This document shows positions 52,698-59,927 of a stretch of DNA of 64,000 nt, one piece after another. The stretch lies in the IMG/VR virus record IMGVR_UViG_3300025666_000002, positions 62,001-126,000 of that record; one strand, given 5' to 3'. Below the pieces are notes generated by a model. That model was given only the letters and a program-made list of their open reading frames with translations. It ran no database searches and was not told the DNA's origin. Source of the stretch: a virus. The position numbers were made by a program, and so were the translations under genes. How positions within the stretch are numbered: position 1 is the first letter of the stretch; each line of letters starts with the position of its first letter.

Positions 52698-52889
52698 TTA
52701 GTCTTGATTCGATCTAAACTTGCTTTCTACATACTTAGCCTTCATTTTCTGCTTTCTCTTCTTAGCAGATGGCTTAACATGTTGTTGGCGCTCGCGTAGT
52801 TCTTTGAGCTGTCTTGTACGTATTACTTTAGATTTATATAGCTTAAGGGCTTTTTCAATGCCACCTTTACCGACTTCAATTTTCAACAT
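52698..52889 (-). CDS. rpsU: Ribosomal protein bS21
   Basis: A 63-residue basic protein with the bS21 layout: a short N-terminal beta part (MLKIEVGKGG), the helix ALKLYKSK and QLKELRERQQHVKPSAKKRK (about 27-46), then a C-terminal helix KMKAKYVESKF with Tyr53. Bacteroidetes bS21 uses a Tyr in this place to help hide the 16S anti-Shine-Dalgarno sequence. A phage copy could replace host bS21 on 30S subunits. It overlaps the upstream small gene by 14 bases. No Shine-Dalgarno sequence precedes it. Confidence 0.88.
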   Translation of the reverse strand: MLKIEVGKGGIEKALKLYKSKVIRTRQLKELRERQQHVKPSAKKRKQKMKAKYVESKFRSNQD

Positions 52890-53163
52890 ATTCTTCGATT
52901 TCTTTTTTAATGTTTAACAGTGTGGCACATTTTTCGTAGGACTCTTTAGCCTCGTAGTATTGAATCATACCATCTAAGACTTTTAACTTTTTCTCTGATT
53001 CTAGATCTGAAAGAACAACGTAACTTGGATGTTTTGAAATGGCTTCATAAAGTGCTTGATAGAACTGATCTCTATGTGTAAAGATTAGACTGGCCATCAT
53101 TCCGTAGAATGGTGAGCCACGATGTGGATCGTAAAAGTTCATAAACATTTCTGAATCATCCAT
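52876..53163 (-). CDS. Small protein with YEKC helix motif, upstream of bS21
   Basis: 95 residues, with a globular first half and a C-terminal MIQYYEAKESYEKCATLLNI helix related to the genes at 52302 and 55802. It overlaps DnaJ by 8 bases and bS21 by 14 bases, so the three are co-translated. Confidence 0.6.
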   Translation of the reverse strand: MDDSEMFMNFYDPHRGSPFYGMMASLIFTHRDQFYQALYEAISKHPSYVVLSDLESEKKLKVLDGMIQYYEAKESYEKCATLLNIKKEIEEYVEN

Positions 53164-53965
53164 TGTTTTGTTTTATCTTTTCTATATATTCTAACTGCTC
53201 TTCGTTTAATTCTGGGTAAGAAGCATGTATTTTTACTAAGAGAGATCCCCTTTGTTCTGTGCCGTAAACTGGGTAGCCTTTCTCTTTAAGTCTTAATGTC
53301 TTTTCTGGGTAAGTACCTCTTGGTATCTTTAGGCTGATCAAGCCTTCTGGTGTTTCTAGTGGAATTGAACAGCCTAACATAATATCATACCATGGTAGGG
53401 TTTTCTCTAGCCAGATGTCGTTGCCTTGCATAATAAACCTACTGTCTGAGATAACATGGATCTCGACTACAAGGTCTCCGTTCGGTAGGCTTGTGTTAAG
53501 TTGATGTGGATAGCCTTTGCCGGCTATTCTGAAACGCTGGCCTGTTTTTAGACCAGGTTTAAACGTCATTCGGATGCTCTGCCCGTTAACGTCAAAAGTT
53601 TTAGTTGTGCCATGAAATGCTTCATCAAATGAAACATGGATCTGGACTCTAATGTCTTGTCCTTTTTGTCTTCTCTGTTGGTTGTTGAACGCATTGCCAA
53701 AGACCTGATCGAACATGTCGGACATGCTGTAACGATCCTGTTGGTTATGCCGCGCAAAGAAGTCTTGTTGCCTTCGTTGATTATCATAATTTGCTCGCTT
53801 ATTTTCGTCACCAATAGCTCCGTATGCTTCGGCGATCTCTTTAAATTTTACATCATCGCCACCACTAATATCCGGGTGATATTCCTTGCTTAGTTTACGA
53901 TAAGCCTTCTTGATTTCATCCTGTGTTGCATTCTCGCTAACACCTAATGTATCGTAGTAGCTCAC
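53156..53965 (-). CDS. DnaJ/CbpA-type co-chaperone
   Basis: The 269-residue protein begins with a full J domain (HPD at 30-32). A short Gly/Phe-Gln linker follows. Two DnaJ C-terminal substrate domains come next (IRVQIHVSFDEAFHGT about 105-120, and LISLKIPRGTYPEKTLRL about 210). It lacks the zinc-finger of classical DnaJ, like CbpA. It would recruit host DnaK to phage proteins. Confidence 0.9.
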   Translation of the reverse strand: MSYYDTLGVSENATQDEIKKAYRKLSKEYHPDISGGDDVKFKEIAEAYGAIGDENKRANYDNQRRQQDFFARHNQQDRYSMSDMFDQVFGNAFNNQQRRQKGQDIRVQIHVSFDEAFHGTTKTFDVNGQSIRMTFKPGLKTGQRFRIAGKGYPHQLNTSLPNGDLVVEIHVISDSRFIMQGNDIWLEKTLPWYDIMLGCSIPLETPEGLISLKIPRGTYPEKTLRLKEKGYPVYGTEQRGSLLVKIHASYPELNEEQLEYIEKIKQNNG

Positions 53966-54174
53966 TGGCTTTTAAAGTTTGGTCTAACTTTTATTACCTT
54001 GTCTTCGTTAATCGGCATGTCTTCACGAAGATCGCTGCGTAGTTTCTTTTCCTGTAGCTTACTAACTTTCTCGTCACGCTTAAGCTTCTTCTCTTCAATT
54101 ACATTTTGTTTATCAAGAGCATCTGCAATGCGTTTAAGTTGAGCTGCTATATCTTTAGCTGTCTTTTCTTCCAT
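53962..54174 (-). CDS. Small charged coiled-coil protein
   Basis: 70 residues, almost all charged, with AKDIAAQLKRIADALDKQN near the N-terminus and a Lys/Glu coiled coil. It overlaps both neighbours by a few bases. Function unknown. Confidence 0.6.
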   Translation of the reverse strand: MEEKTAKDIAAQLKRIADALDKQNVIEEKKLKRDEKVSKLQEKKLRSDLREDMPINEDKVIKVRPNFKSQ

Positions 54175-54817
54175 GTCTATTCTTTATTAGATCTGAGTCT
54201 CCGTTTTGAAAGTCTTGGTATGGTAATGACTTATCTTTCTGGCCTTGTTGTGGCCCATTTATCATTATAACATCCTTATGTGGATTTGTTTCACCGATCC
54301 TGCTTCTAAGCCAGTCGTCAAGGTCTTGGATTGAGCCTTGGAAATGTCTGATCTTCATCAGTCTATCGTCTTCATCTTTAAGGTCTGCTCTGGCTTCGGT
54401 TTCATCTACTTTATAGACTCTCTTGATAAATGCATTGATGTCCTTCTTGTCGTAGCCAAGCAGATCACCAACGTATCTTGCCTCTTCTGGCGTATCATCA
54501 CTTAAATACCCACCCTTCTTCTCTGCATAGTCTGCAAGTTTCTGAGCAGCCTTCTTGTTGTTCTTGTACATTACCCAAGCCCTACCATCAGGTTTACCTT
54601 TAACTTCAATTGCTTTAAGTCCATTATCTAGACCATGTTGCATTGCCTCTAGTTCACTCTCGTTATTAGGTCGATAAATCGGAGCATCCATTGTTGAAAT
54701 AAATGCAAGTTCTCTTTTACCGTCAATCACAGTCTGAACGCCTTCCATTGTATCGTAGGCTTCAGATGCTTTAATTTTTTCGGCAACAAATTGTTCAAAG
54801 AGTTTTATGTATTTCAT
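54155..54817 (-). CDS. Tagged 220-residue protein
   Basis: The start MKYIKLFEQFVAEK is a full capsid-targeting-like tag. The rest is charged alpha/beta with RIGETNPHKDVIMINGPQQG and an acidic C-terminal third; no enzyme motif is clear. It follows two further tagged genes, so three lie in a row. Confidence 0.65.
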   Translation of the reverse strand: MKYIKLFEQFVAEKIKASEAYDTMEGVQTVIDGKRELAFISTMDAPIYRPNNESELEAMQHGLDNGLKAIEVKGKPDGRAWVMYKNNKKAAQKLADYAEKKGGYLSDDTPEEARYVGDLLGYDKKDINAFIKRVYKVDETEARADLKDEDDRLMKIRHFQGSIQDLDDWLRSRIGETNPHKDVIMINGPQQGQKDKSLPYQDFQNGDSDLIKNRHGRKDS

Positions 54818-54821
54818 ATCT

Positions 54822-55079
54822 TTAATCGTTTTCTATAGTTGCGAGTTTTGTATAATATTTAGGATCCTCAAAAAGGTGATCTCTTGCTATTTCCATCGCT
54901 ACTTTTTTATCATTAGTATGTTCCATCTCAACTGAGATTCCTTTTTCATACTCAGTATCTAGTTCGTCTAGATCTACTTCATGTTTTTTAGCAATATCCT
55001 CTAATGACATATTCCCAGATATTCCTCCTGAAATTACTTCCTCATTAATAAATTCTTCAAATAGTTTTATATGTTTCAT
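54822..55079 (-). CDS. Tagged 85-residue protein
   Basis: It starts MKHIKLFEEFINEEV and is then an acidic helical protein with no motif. Nearly identical first 15 residues to both adjacent genes, with different bodies, show that the tag is modular. Confidence 0.65.
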   Translation of the reverse strand: MKHIKLFEEFINEEVISGGISGNMSLEDIAKKHEVDLDELDTEYEKGISVEMEHTNDKKVAMEIARDHLFEDPKYYTKLATIEND

Positions 55080-55081
55080 AG

Positions 55082-55585
55082 TTATTGTGATTTTTCAAGC
55101 TTCCATGATTTTACACTCTTCTTAGCATTAAAGATAATAAGAGCATCAAGATCTTCTTGAAAGTCTCGAGGGTCGTAATCGGAATAGATAGCTCCGGCAA
55201 ATCCGTTTTTAATTAATAGCTTGGTTCCGTCTAGTCCCATTACAATTTCAGCAGATGGATTACCAACAATTTCATTCACCCACTCGTCTGCATCTAATCC
55301 ATTATCTTGAAATAGTTTTTGGATTCTATCTTCAAAGACATCACAAATCTTTCCGATAATCTTCGCAGAATATTGATTGGCTCCTCCGTTTTCTATCATA
55401 TTAACATACCATCCATCGTCTGAATGTTCCTTCTCTAAGGCAAACCACATCGGTCTGGTATTAAGAGCCTTGATAGGTTCTCCAGCAACATGATATACTT
55501 TACCGGTTACTTTTTCATTTTTAATGTAAGGACTTTGATAGTTCTCTTCATTAACGAATTGTTCAAATAGTTTTATGTATTTCAT
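55082..55585 (-). CDS. Tagged 167-residue protein
   Basis: The ATG at 55585 (MKYIKLFEQFVNEE) is preferred over 55600 because it overlaps the metallothionein-like gene's stop in the ATGA form. The body contains a beta-rich VTGKVYHVAGEPIKALNTRP and acidic helices. It might bind nucleotides or act as an effector; no family recognised. Confidence 0.65.
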   Translation of the reverse strand: MKYIKLFEQFVNEENYQSPYIKNEKVTGKVYHVAGEPIKALNTRPMWFALEKEHSDDGWYVNMIENGGANQYSAKIIGKICDVFEDRIQKLFQDNGLDADEWVNEIVGNPSAEIVMGLDGTKLLIKNGFAGAIYSDYDPRDFQEDLDALIIFNAKKSVKSWKLEKSQ

Positions 55586-55701
55586 GATCCGTAGCAGCAA
55601 CCGTTTTTACAAGAGTCACAATCACACTGACAGTGGCATCCATTTGTAGTACAAGATTCGTTACAAGTACAGTTTTCGCATTCACAATTTTTACAAGCCA
55701 T
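55582..55701 (-). CDS. Cys-rich metallothionein-like microprotein
   Basis: A 39-residue protein with about a third Cys (CKNCECENCTCNESC, then CHCQCDCDSCKNGCC), matching metallothionein-type spacing. It starts 18 bases after a GATATATA box and overlaps the next tagged gene by 4 bases (ATGA). It may bind zinc or copper or a metal cluster. Too short to place in a family with certainty. Confidence 0.65.
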   Translation of the reverse strand: MACKNCECENCTCNESCTTNGCHCQCDCDSCKNGCCYGS

Positions 55702-55719
55702 GATTAGTAAGTTTTATTT

Positions 55720-55727
55720 TATATATC
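55720..55727 (-). promoter_or_regulatory. Candidate late promoter box GATATATA
   Basis: Directly follows a terminator and lies 18 bases before the Cys-rich microprotein gene. It likely drives the three tagged genes. Confidence 0.5.
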
Positions 55728-55731
55728 AAAG

Positions 55732-55758
55732 AAAAAAGCCAGCTCTAAAGCTGGCTTT
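55732..55758 (-). terminator. Rho-independent terminator after the 55.8 kb gene
   Basis: AAAGCCAGCT and AGCTGGCTTT pair over 10 bases with a 4-base loop and six T follow on the minus strand, immediately before the GATATATA box. Confidence 0.85.
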
Positions 55759-55801
55759 CCGGGGCCCGCACCACTGCGGTGAAATATAAGTGATACGCAG
55801 T

Positions 55802-56104
55802 TTATATATCTAGCTTGACTGTGTCTGTTACTTTGTCTAACTCTTTTTTAATGACAATACATTTTTCAAAGTCTTCGTCCTCTTCAAAGTGCTTAAGCAT
55901 AATATCGAGAGTCTGTTGTAGTGAGACAAGCTCATCGTTCTCCATATTACGTAGATGCCATTCACCAAGACCATTCTTCTCAAGCTGTTTGTAGTTCTGT
56001 TCAATAGCCTCGAGCATCATGCGTTCTCGGTATTCCTCTAGTTTGGCTTCGAAAGCACCGTTGCTCTCTTCCATAAAATCTTCAAAGTTAAAATCGTCTT
56101 CCAT
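55802..56104 (-). CDS. Small protein with YEKC-type helix
   Basis: 100 residues, acidic and helical, with MLKHFEEDEDFEKCIVIKKE near the end, related to the two small proteins flanking bS21. It lies behind the promoter at 56314 and the 59-residue gene. Confidence 0.6.
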   Translation of the reverse strand: MEDDFNFEDFMEESNGAFEAKLEEYRERMMLEAIEQNYKQLEKNGLGEWHLRNMENDELVSLQQTLDIMLKHFEEDEDFEKCIVIKKELDKVTDTVKLDI

Positions 56105-56105
56105 A

Positions 56106-56285
56106 TTATTGCTCTGTTTTAAATTCTCGTTGATAAACTGCGTGGATGTCCTCTAGATTATTTATCGGATATGCTGAGCGGTCCGAAGTGTAAGCTACTG
56201 TTACATCATCATATGCTTCAATAGCCTCGATCTGAACGATCGATTTTGTGCCCTGTGGTATTACCCAATCGTTTACTTTAAACAT
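56106..56285 (-). CDS. Hypothetical 59-residue protein behind an early promoter
   Basis: A short ORF beginning MFKVNDWVIPQGTKSIVQIE that fills the space between the promoter and the 100-residue gene. It stops one base before the next start. The first half looks like a small SH3-type barrel (NDWVIPQGTKS). Function unknown. Confidence 0.6.
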   Translation of the reverse strand: MFKVNDWVIPQGTKSIVQIEAIEAYDDVTVAYTSDRSAYPINNLEDIHAVYQREFKTEQ

Positions 56286-56313
56286 AATCTTAGTCTTATC
56301 TTTAATTGCAGTG

Positions 56314-56346
56314 TAAATATAATAAAAAAGATTGACATAAAAAAAT
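56314..56346 (-). promoter_or_regulatory. Early-family promoter directly after a terminator
   Basis: -7 box TATATTTA with CACTGCAATT tail; the upstream part is the T-run of the Hsp20 terminator. It drives the 59- and 100-residue genes. Confidence 0.6.
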
Positions 56347-56373
56347 GCTGGGCCAACTTTTTTGACCCAGCAT
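56339..56373 (-). terminator. Terminator after the Hsp20 gene
   Basis: ATGCTGGGCCA and TGACCCAGCAT pair over 11 bases with one G-T and a T-rich run follows on the minus strand. Confidence 0.85.
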
Positions 56374-56382
56374 CAAAGTTTT

Positions 56383-56736
56383 TTAGAGAATGTTGACCTT
56401 AGTCACTTTCTCTGATTTGCCCATTGTGAGTTCTAGAAGCCCGTTCTCGAGTTTAGCATCGATCTGCTCAGCGTCAACTTCATCCGGTAGCTCGTAGACT
56501 TTCTTGAAAGACGTCTTAAAGTAAGTTGTGTCTTCTTTTGCAATTTCGGCTGCGATCGTTAGCGTGCGGCCTTCGACTTCTACCGAGACATCTTCTTTCG
56601 TGTAGCCTGGTAGAGCCAGCTCAACCAGCAAGTTAGAGTCTTTCTTAGTCACCTTTGGTGAACCATAGTTTAAGTTGAAGTTGTCTAGGACTTCGAATCC
56701 GTTCCATAGTAGGTCTTCAAAAATTGTTCTTCTCAT
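56383..56736 (-). CDS. Hsp20 small heat-shock protein
   Basis: A 117-residue protein with the alpha-crystallin domain: VELALPGYTKEDVSVEVEGR (about 38-57), LTIAAE, and AKLENGLLELTMGKSEKV near the end (L-x-NGxL-x-L). This class of small Hsp occurs in many T4-like phages. It is a single gene between a terminator and an upstream palindrome, giving an independent unit. It holds unfolded proteins during infection. Confidence 0.9.
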   Translation of the reverse strand: MRRTIFEDLLWNGFEVLDNFNLNYGSPKVTKKDSNLLVELALPGYTKEDVSVEVEGRTLTIAAEIAKEDTTYFKTSFKKVYELPDEVDAEQIDAKLENGLLELTMGKSEKVTKVNIL

Positions 56737-56767
56737 TGTACTTAAGTTTTATTTTGTTAAAGTTAAG

Positions 56768-56783
56768 TGGGCGTTAACGCCCA
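56768..56783. promoter_or_regulatory. 16-bp perfect palindrome in the Hsp20 leader
   Basis: TGGGCGTTAACGCCCA lies 32 bases before the Hsp20 start, within its probable 5' leader. It could be an operator or an RNA hairpin that controls translation (thermometer-like). Confidence 0.55.
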
Positions 56784-56813
56784 TACAACACTATATGTTC
56801 AAATAGTATACCA

Positions 56814-56834
56814 AACTAAAAAGTCACCACTTTT
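56814..56834 (-). terminator. Weak terminator-like hairpin after the 56.9 kb gene
   Basis: AAAAGT and ACTTTT pair around a 4-base loop, followed by T on the minus strand. The stem is short. Confidence 0.4.
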
Positions 56835-56870
56835 GTCATATTTTTATGCGCAGCAGTGACAACCTGTCAT

Positions 56871-57080
56871 TTATACAGCTTCCCTCTCTACTTTAACGCC
56901 GTTGATATGTGTTAGGCCTACAGACTTCCAAGTAAACATCTTAGTGTACTTGTCAAGCAATTCCCATGCTTCTTTTTCATCAGTGGCTTCAACAGTACAG
57001 TCGTCGAAGTCGAAGTCATTGTAACCAGGTACGAAACGTACTCCTTGGAAATAGTACTTGTTCTTTTCTAAATTTGCCAT
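56871..57080 (-). CDS. Hypothetical 69-residue protein
   Basis: A small acidic protein with FRVP-like start and a WELLDKYTKMFTWKSVGLTH segment. It follows the 103-residue gene closely. Function unknown. Confidence 0.6.
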   Translation of the reverse strand: MANLEKNKYYFQGVRFVPGYNDFDFDDCTVEATDEKEAWELLDKYTKMFTWKSVGLTHINGVKVEREAV

Positions 57081-57098
57081 AATATATTTAAGTGTTTA

Positions 57099-57410
57099 TT
57101 AATTTTCTACTCTGTCATGAACGCTGATTGGTGAATCTGATGGGAAACGGCTATCTGACGTGTATATAAAGTTTCCGCCGGCCATTGAATGTTGACCTCT
57201 CTTATAGATCTCAACCGGAACTGCGTGTAAATGTTTCTTGCCCCAAAGCACTCGCTCAATTAAGATAAGTGAATCTTCTGCTAGTTTGTCGATAACCTCA
57301 TTGTCAAGTTGATCGTAATAAAGGTCAAGCCTGTCATGTTTGCTGGTAAGACCCATGTTGGTGCAGTCACCAAGTACATTCTTGTAGACGTATGTCGATA
57401 CTTTGTTCAT
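57099..57410 (-). CDS. Hypothetical 103-residue early protein
   Basis: A mixed protein with several His/Tyr and a KKHLHAVPVEIYKRG segment. First gene after the promoter at 57436. No family recognised. Confidence 0.6.
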   Translation of the reverse strand: MNKVSTYVYKNVLGDCTNMGLTSKHDRLDLYYDQLDNEVIDKLAEDSLILIERVLWGKKHLHAVPVEIYKRGQHSMAGGNFIYTSDSRFPSDSPISVHDRVEN

Positions 57411-57435
57411 CTTTGTTTAAGTTTTAATTACAGTA

Positions 57436-57468
57436 CAAATATAAACAAAAAATCTGACACTGGAAAAC
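57436..57468 (-). promoter_or_regulatory. Bacteroidetes-type promoter, early family
   Basis: GTTTTC, 19 bases, TATATTTG: an exact consensus copy, with TTGCC upstream and TACTGTAATT downstream. Confidence 0.8.
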
Positions 57469-57478
57469 TTTTTGGCAA

Positions 57479-58327
57479 TTATTTTGCAGAAAAGTCAACT
57501 GGCTCAACGCCAATCTTATCTCCATTTCGAATAGTCTTTAGTAAGATTACTTCAATTGGGTTCTGTCGTTGATTAAACATTTTAGCTTGGTGCTTAATGA
57601 TATTCAAGTGCTCCGGAGTATAACCACCGGCTAAGATTACAATCTTCTTAAGAGTTGGTATAATCTCGGTGTCGAACGGGTATCTCAGTAGTGACTTTGA
57701 AAGGTGCTCGTCGTCTAAGAAGTTTCCATTCTGAATTCCACTCTGACACTCGTAGATTGAGATTGGTTTACCATTCTCGTCGATCTCTACACCGTCTATT
57801 CGCCCAGCGTCCTCTATCGGCCATTCAGCGTCCATCTGTTCTAACTTCATGTCAGTTGCTTTACAAACTATGTTCATGAACCTCGGGCCGACTGTGGTCA
57901 TCCTTTCATGTGCATTACTAAAGTTACTGCCTTCGAAGATGACTCCATTTTGATTTGAGCTTGAGCCTCTACCTTTAGCCGGCTTTTCAAGTTCAATCTC
58001 CATATCTAACATCCAGTCAACAAGTGACAAGAAAGCATCAACTGTTGGTGGCTTAATATCCACCCAGTTTTTTAGAACGTTTACAGCATCAGCTTCGAAT
58101 AATTCTGCAACATAGGCACCAAGATGTTGAATATCTTCGGTTGAATTGCTGTAGCCGAGCCGCATTGTTGCGTCACCAATCTGCCATTCAACTTTAACGC
58201 CATTGATGTAAGTGTAAAGGTTGTTCTCACCGCGACTTAGATTAGCATCAAGACCACGGCTTTCTAATATCTCTGAGACATCTTCAATGTTGTCTCGCAT
58301 AAATGTTACTACTTCTTGTTTTGTCAT
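57479..58327 (-). CDS. 282-residue protein, possible PD-(D/E)xK-like fold
   Basis: An acidic N-terminal domain is followed by a region with RIDGVEIDENG and ISIYECQSGIQNG (about 180-215). Then come LLRYPFDTEIIP and KKIVILAGGYTPEHL. The strand with Glu-x-Gln could be a degenerate nuclease core, as in some phage endonuclease-fold proteins. It is first behind the promoter at 58348. Function uncertain. Confidence 0.55.
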   Translation of the reverse strand: MTKQEVVTFMRDNIEDVSEILESRGLDANLSRGENNLYTYINGVKVEWQIGDATMRLGYSNSTEDIQHLGAYVAELFEADAVNVLKNWVDIKPPTVDAFLSLVDWMLDMEIELEKPAKGRGSSSNQNGVIFEGSNFSNAHERMTTVGPRFMNIVCKATDMKLEQMDAEWPIEDAGRIDGVEIDENGKPISIYECQSGIQNGNFLDDEHLSKSLLRYPFDTEIIPTLKKIVILAGGYTPEHLNIIKHQAKMFNQRQNPIEVILLKTIRNGDKIGVEPVDFSAK

Positions 58328-58347
58328 ATTGCTCTTTAGTTACAGTA

Positions 58348-58380
58348 CAAATATAAACAAAAAGATTGACACTAGAAAAC
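58348..58380 (-). promoter_or_regulatory. Bacteroidetes-type promoter, early family
   Basis: GTTTTC, 19 bases, TATATTTG: an exact consensus copy 21 bases before the 282-residue gene. This is the best example for alignment. Confidence 0.8.
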
Positions 58381-58411
58381 TTTTATGAACTTTTTTGCAG
58401 TTATAAAACAT

Positions 58412-58723
58412 TTACCCATGTGTTCCATCAATAATTGATATACCATGATGAATACCAGAAATTAAATCATCTTTTTCATAACCCAATTTATCATCATCTA
58501 TGTACTCACCAATATTTAAACCAATATCATTCCCTAAGTCACTCAAATCCCCATTAAATTTAATATAAACATCTAATCCAATTTTTATAATGTTAGTATC
58601 AGAGTTTTTATGTAGTAACCTCTCACATAATTTATTAAAGTCGTCATTATTCAAGAAATGATAATTCCCTTTAAACATAACACTATTTATGTTTGTATTT
58701 ATTTTTTCAATTTTATTTTTCAT
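58412..58723 (-). CDS. Hypothetical 103-residue AT-rich gene
   Basis: The Asn/Ile/Asp/Lys-rich product and markedly AT-richer codons differ from the neighbours and suggest a different origin. The C-terminus has GYEKDDLISGIHHGISIIDG. Function unknown. Confidence 0.55.
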   Translation of the reverse strand: MKNKIEKINTNINSVMFKGNYHFLNNDDFNKLCERLLHKNSDTNIIKIGLDVYIKFNGDLSDLGNDIGLNIGEYIDDDKLGYEKDDLISGIHHGISIIDGTHG

Positions 58724-58774
58724 ATTTTTATTTTAAAACGTTTTATAACAATGTATATGATTAACTTCACTTTG

Positions 58775-59524
58775 TTAGAAAGGAGCGCCATCTACAATCC
58801 CCATGCCAGCAAAACGTAGCATTAGATTTGCAGTCGCTTCAATATCCTTCTCACAGTAGTCTTTAATACGTTCATTGTTACCACCTTCCCAGTAAGACTG
58901 GTTAACTTGATAGCCTGCCATATCATCTTTTGGTGTTGGAATATCAAGTACTTCTGCAATCAAGCCTAAGCGAGCCGAACCAGACCAATTACCGAACTTC
59001 CAAACTTCTTGCGTGTCGATTAAGCAGTTCTCCCATGGTTTTTGTTTATGTAGATGAAAACTACGAATGACCGGTACTCGGTGTACTAAAGCTCTCTTAA
59101 TGATATAAGGTAGATCGAAGCCTTTTACGTTGTGGCCAACCCATTTCATATCTGGGTATTTTTGCATAATAGCTCCAGCAGTCTTCATAAAGTCTTTCAT
59201 GATCTGAGCCTCGTCGTCGCCGTAGAATGATTTGGCACTAAAAGAGGTTGGCATGCCAGTCTCGTCAAACTTAATCTGACCAATTGAGATACAGACGATC
59301 TTACCCCATTCTGGAAAGAGGCCTGCCATGCGTGGCCACATTTCGTGATAGTCCTTAATCTCAGCAAGCTCTGTTCTGTTTTGCTCTTTTAAGTAAGTAG
59401 TCTTCTCTTTCCAATAGTCTTCGAGCCTTGGATTCTGATCAGCAAGCTCTTGAAATGTTTCGGTCTGTGTGGTGGTCTCAATATCGATGAAGACCATTTT
59501 CTTAAGTTCGTCTAACGTATACAT
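58775..59524 (-). CDS. DnaQ-like 3'-5' exonuclease
   Basis: The 249-residue protein has the three exonuclease motifs: VFIDIETT (Asp14, Glu16), WVGHNVKGFDLPYIIKRA (about 138-155) and YCEKDIEATANL (about 228). It resembles PolB-type proofreading exonucleases as a free protein. It may proofread or degrade DNA ends. It ends two genes before the small 35-residue gene. Confidence 0.85.
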   Translation of the reverse strand: MYTLDELKKMVFIDIETTTQTETFQELADQNPRLEDYWKEKTTYLKEQNRTELAEIKDYHEMWPRMAGLFPEWGKIVCISIGQIKFDETGMPTSFSAKSFYGDDEAQIMKDFMKTAGAIMQKYPDMKWVGHNVKGFDLPYIIKRALVHRVPVIRSFHLHKQKPWENCLIDTQEVWKFGNWSGSARLGLIAEVLDIPTPKDDMAGYQVNQSYWEGGNNERIKDYCEKDIEATANLMLRFAGMGIVDGAPF

Positions 59525-59540
59525 GTAAATCCCTTTAAAT

Positions 59541-59568
59541 AAAAAACGCCTAGTGTGAACTAGACGTT
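59541..59568 (-). terminator. Terminator after the 35-residue gene
   Basis: AACGCCTAGT and ACTAGACGTT pair over 10 bases with one mismatch; six T follow on the minus strand, before the exonuclease gene. Confidence 0.75.
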
Positions 59569-59580
59569 TATTATATGAGA

Positions 59581-59688
59581 TTAATCATTCTTGTTTCTTA
59601 ACCAGCGCCAGATGATGCCGATTAATGTGTTTGCTTTGTAGCGTTTACCTTTATGGTTTAATAGGTAGTTTTTCTTCTCTTTATTCAT
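59581..59688 (-). CDS. 35-residue basic microprotein
   Basis: Lys/Arg-rich MNKEKKNYLLNHKGKRYKAN followed by TLIGIIWRWLRNKND. It is 10 bases downstream of the 75-residue gene and ends just before a terminator, so it is probably expressed. A short amphipathic or membrane-active tail is possible. Function unknown. Confidence 0.5.
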   Translation of the reverse strand: MNKEKKNYLLNHKGKRYKANTLIGIIWRWLRNKND

Positions 59689-59698
59689 AATGTTAGTT

Positions 59699-59926
59699 TT
59701 ATGCCCAACCTTCCCAATCGCGATATGATCTTAGATGTGTATAAGATTCATATGGTAGTGAAACTAACACATAGCCTCCGGAAATAGAGTATGGCAAGTT
59801 CTGCTCATTTAGCCAATACGGCGGAGCCTCGTCTATTCTCTCATTCAAGAAGTCGAACATTTCGTCAATTTGCATGTGGTGTACCCACACGTTTATGATT
59901 ATACAGTTCATGTTAGCTTCTGCCAT
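59699..59926 (-). CDS. Hypothetical 75-residue protein
   Basis: A small Trp/Tyr-rich protein with WVHHMQIDEMFDFL near the N-terminus. It lies one base after the ATP-grasp gene. Function unknown. Confidence 0.55.
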   Translation of the reverse strand: MAEANMNCIIINVWVHHMQIDEMFDFLNERIDEAPPYWLNEQNLPYSISGGYVLVSLPYESYTHLRSYRDWEGWA

Positions 59927-59927
59927 C

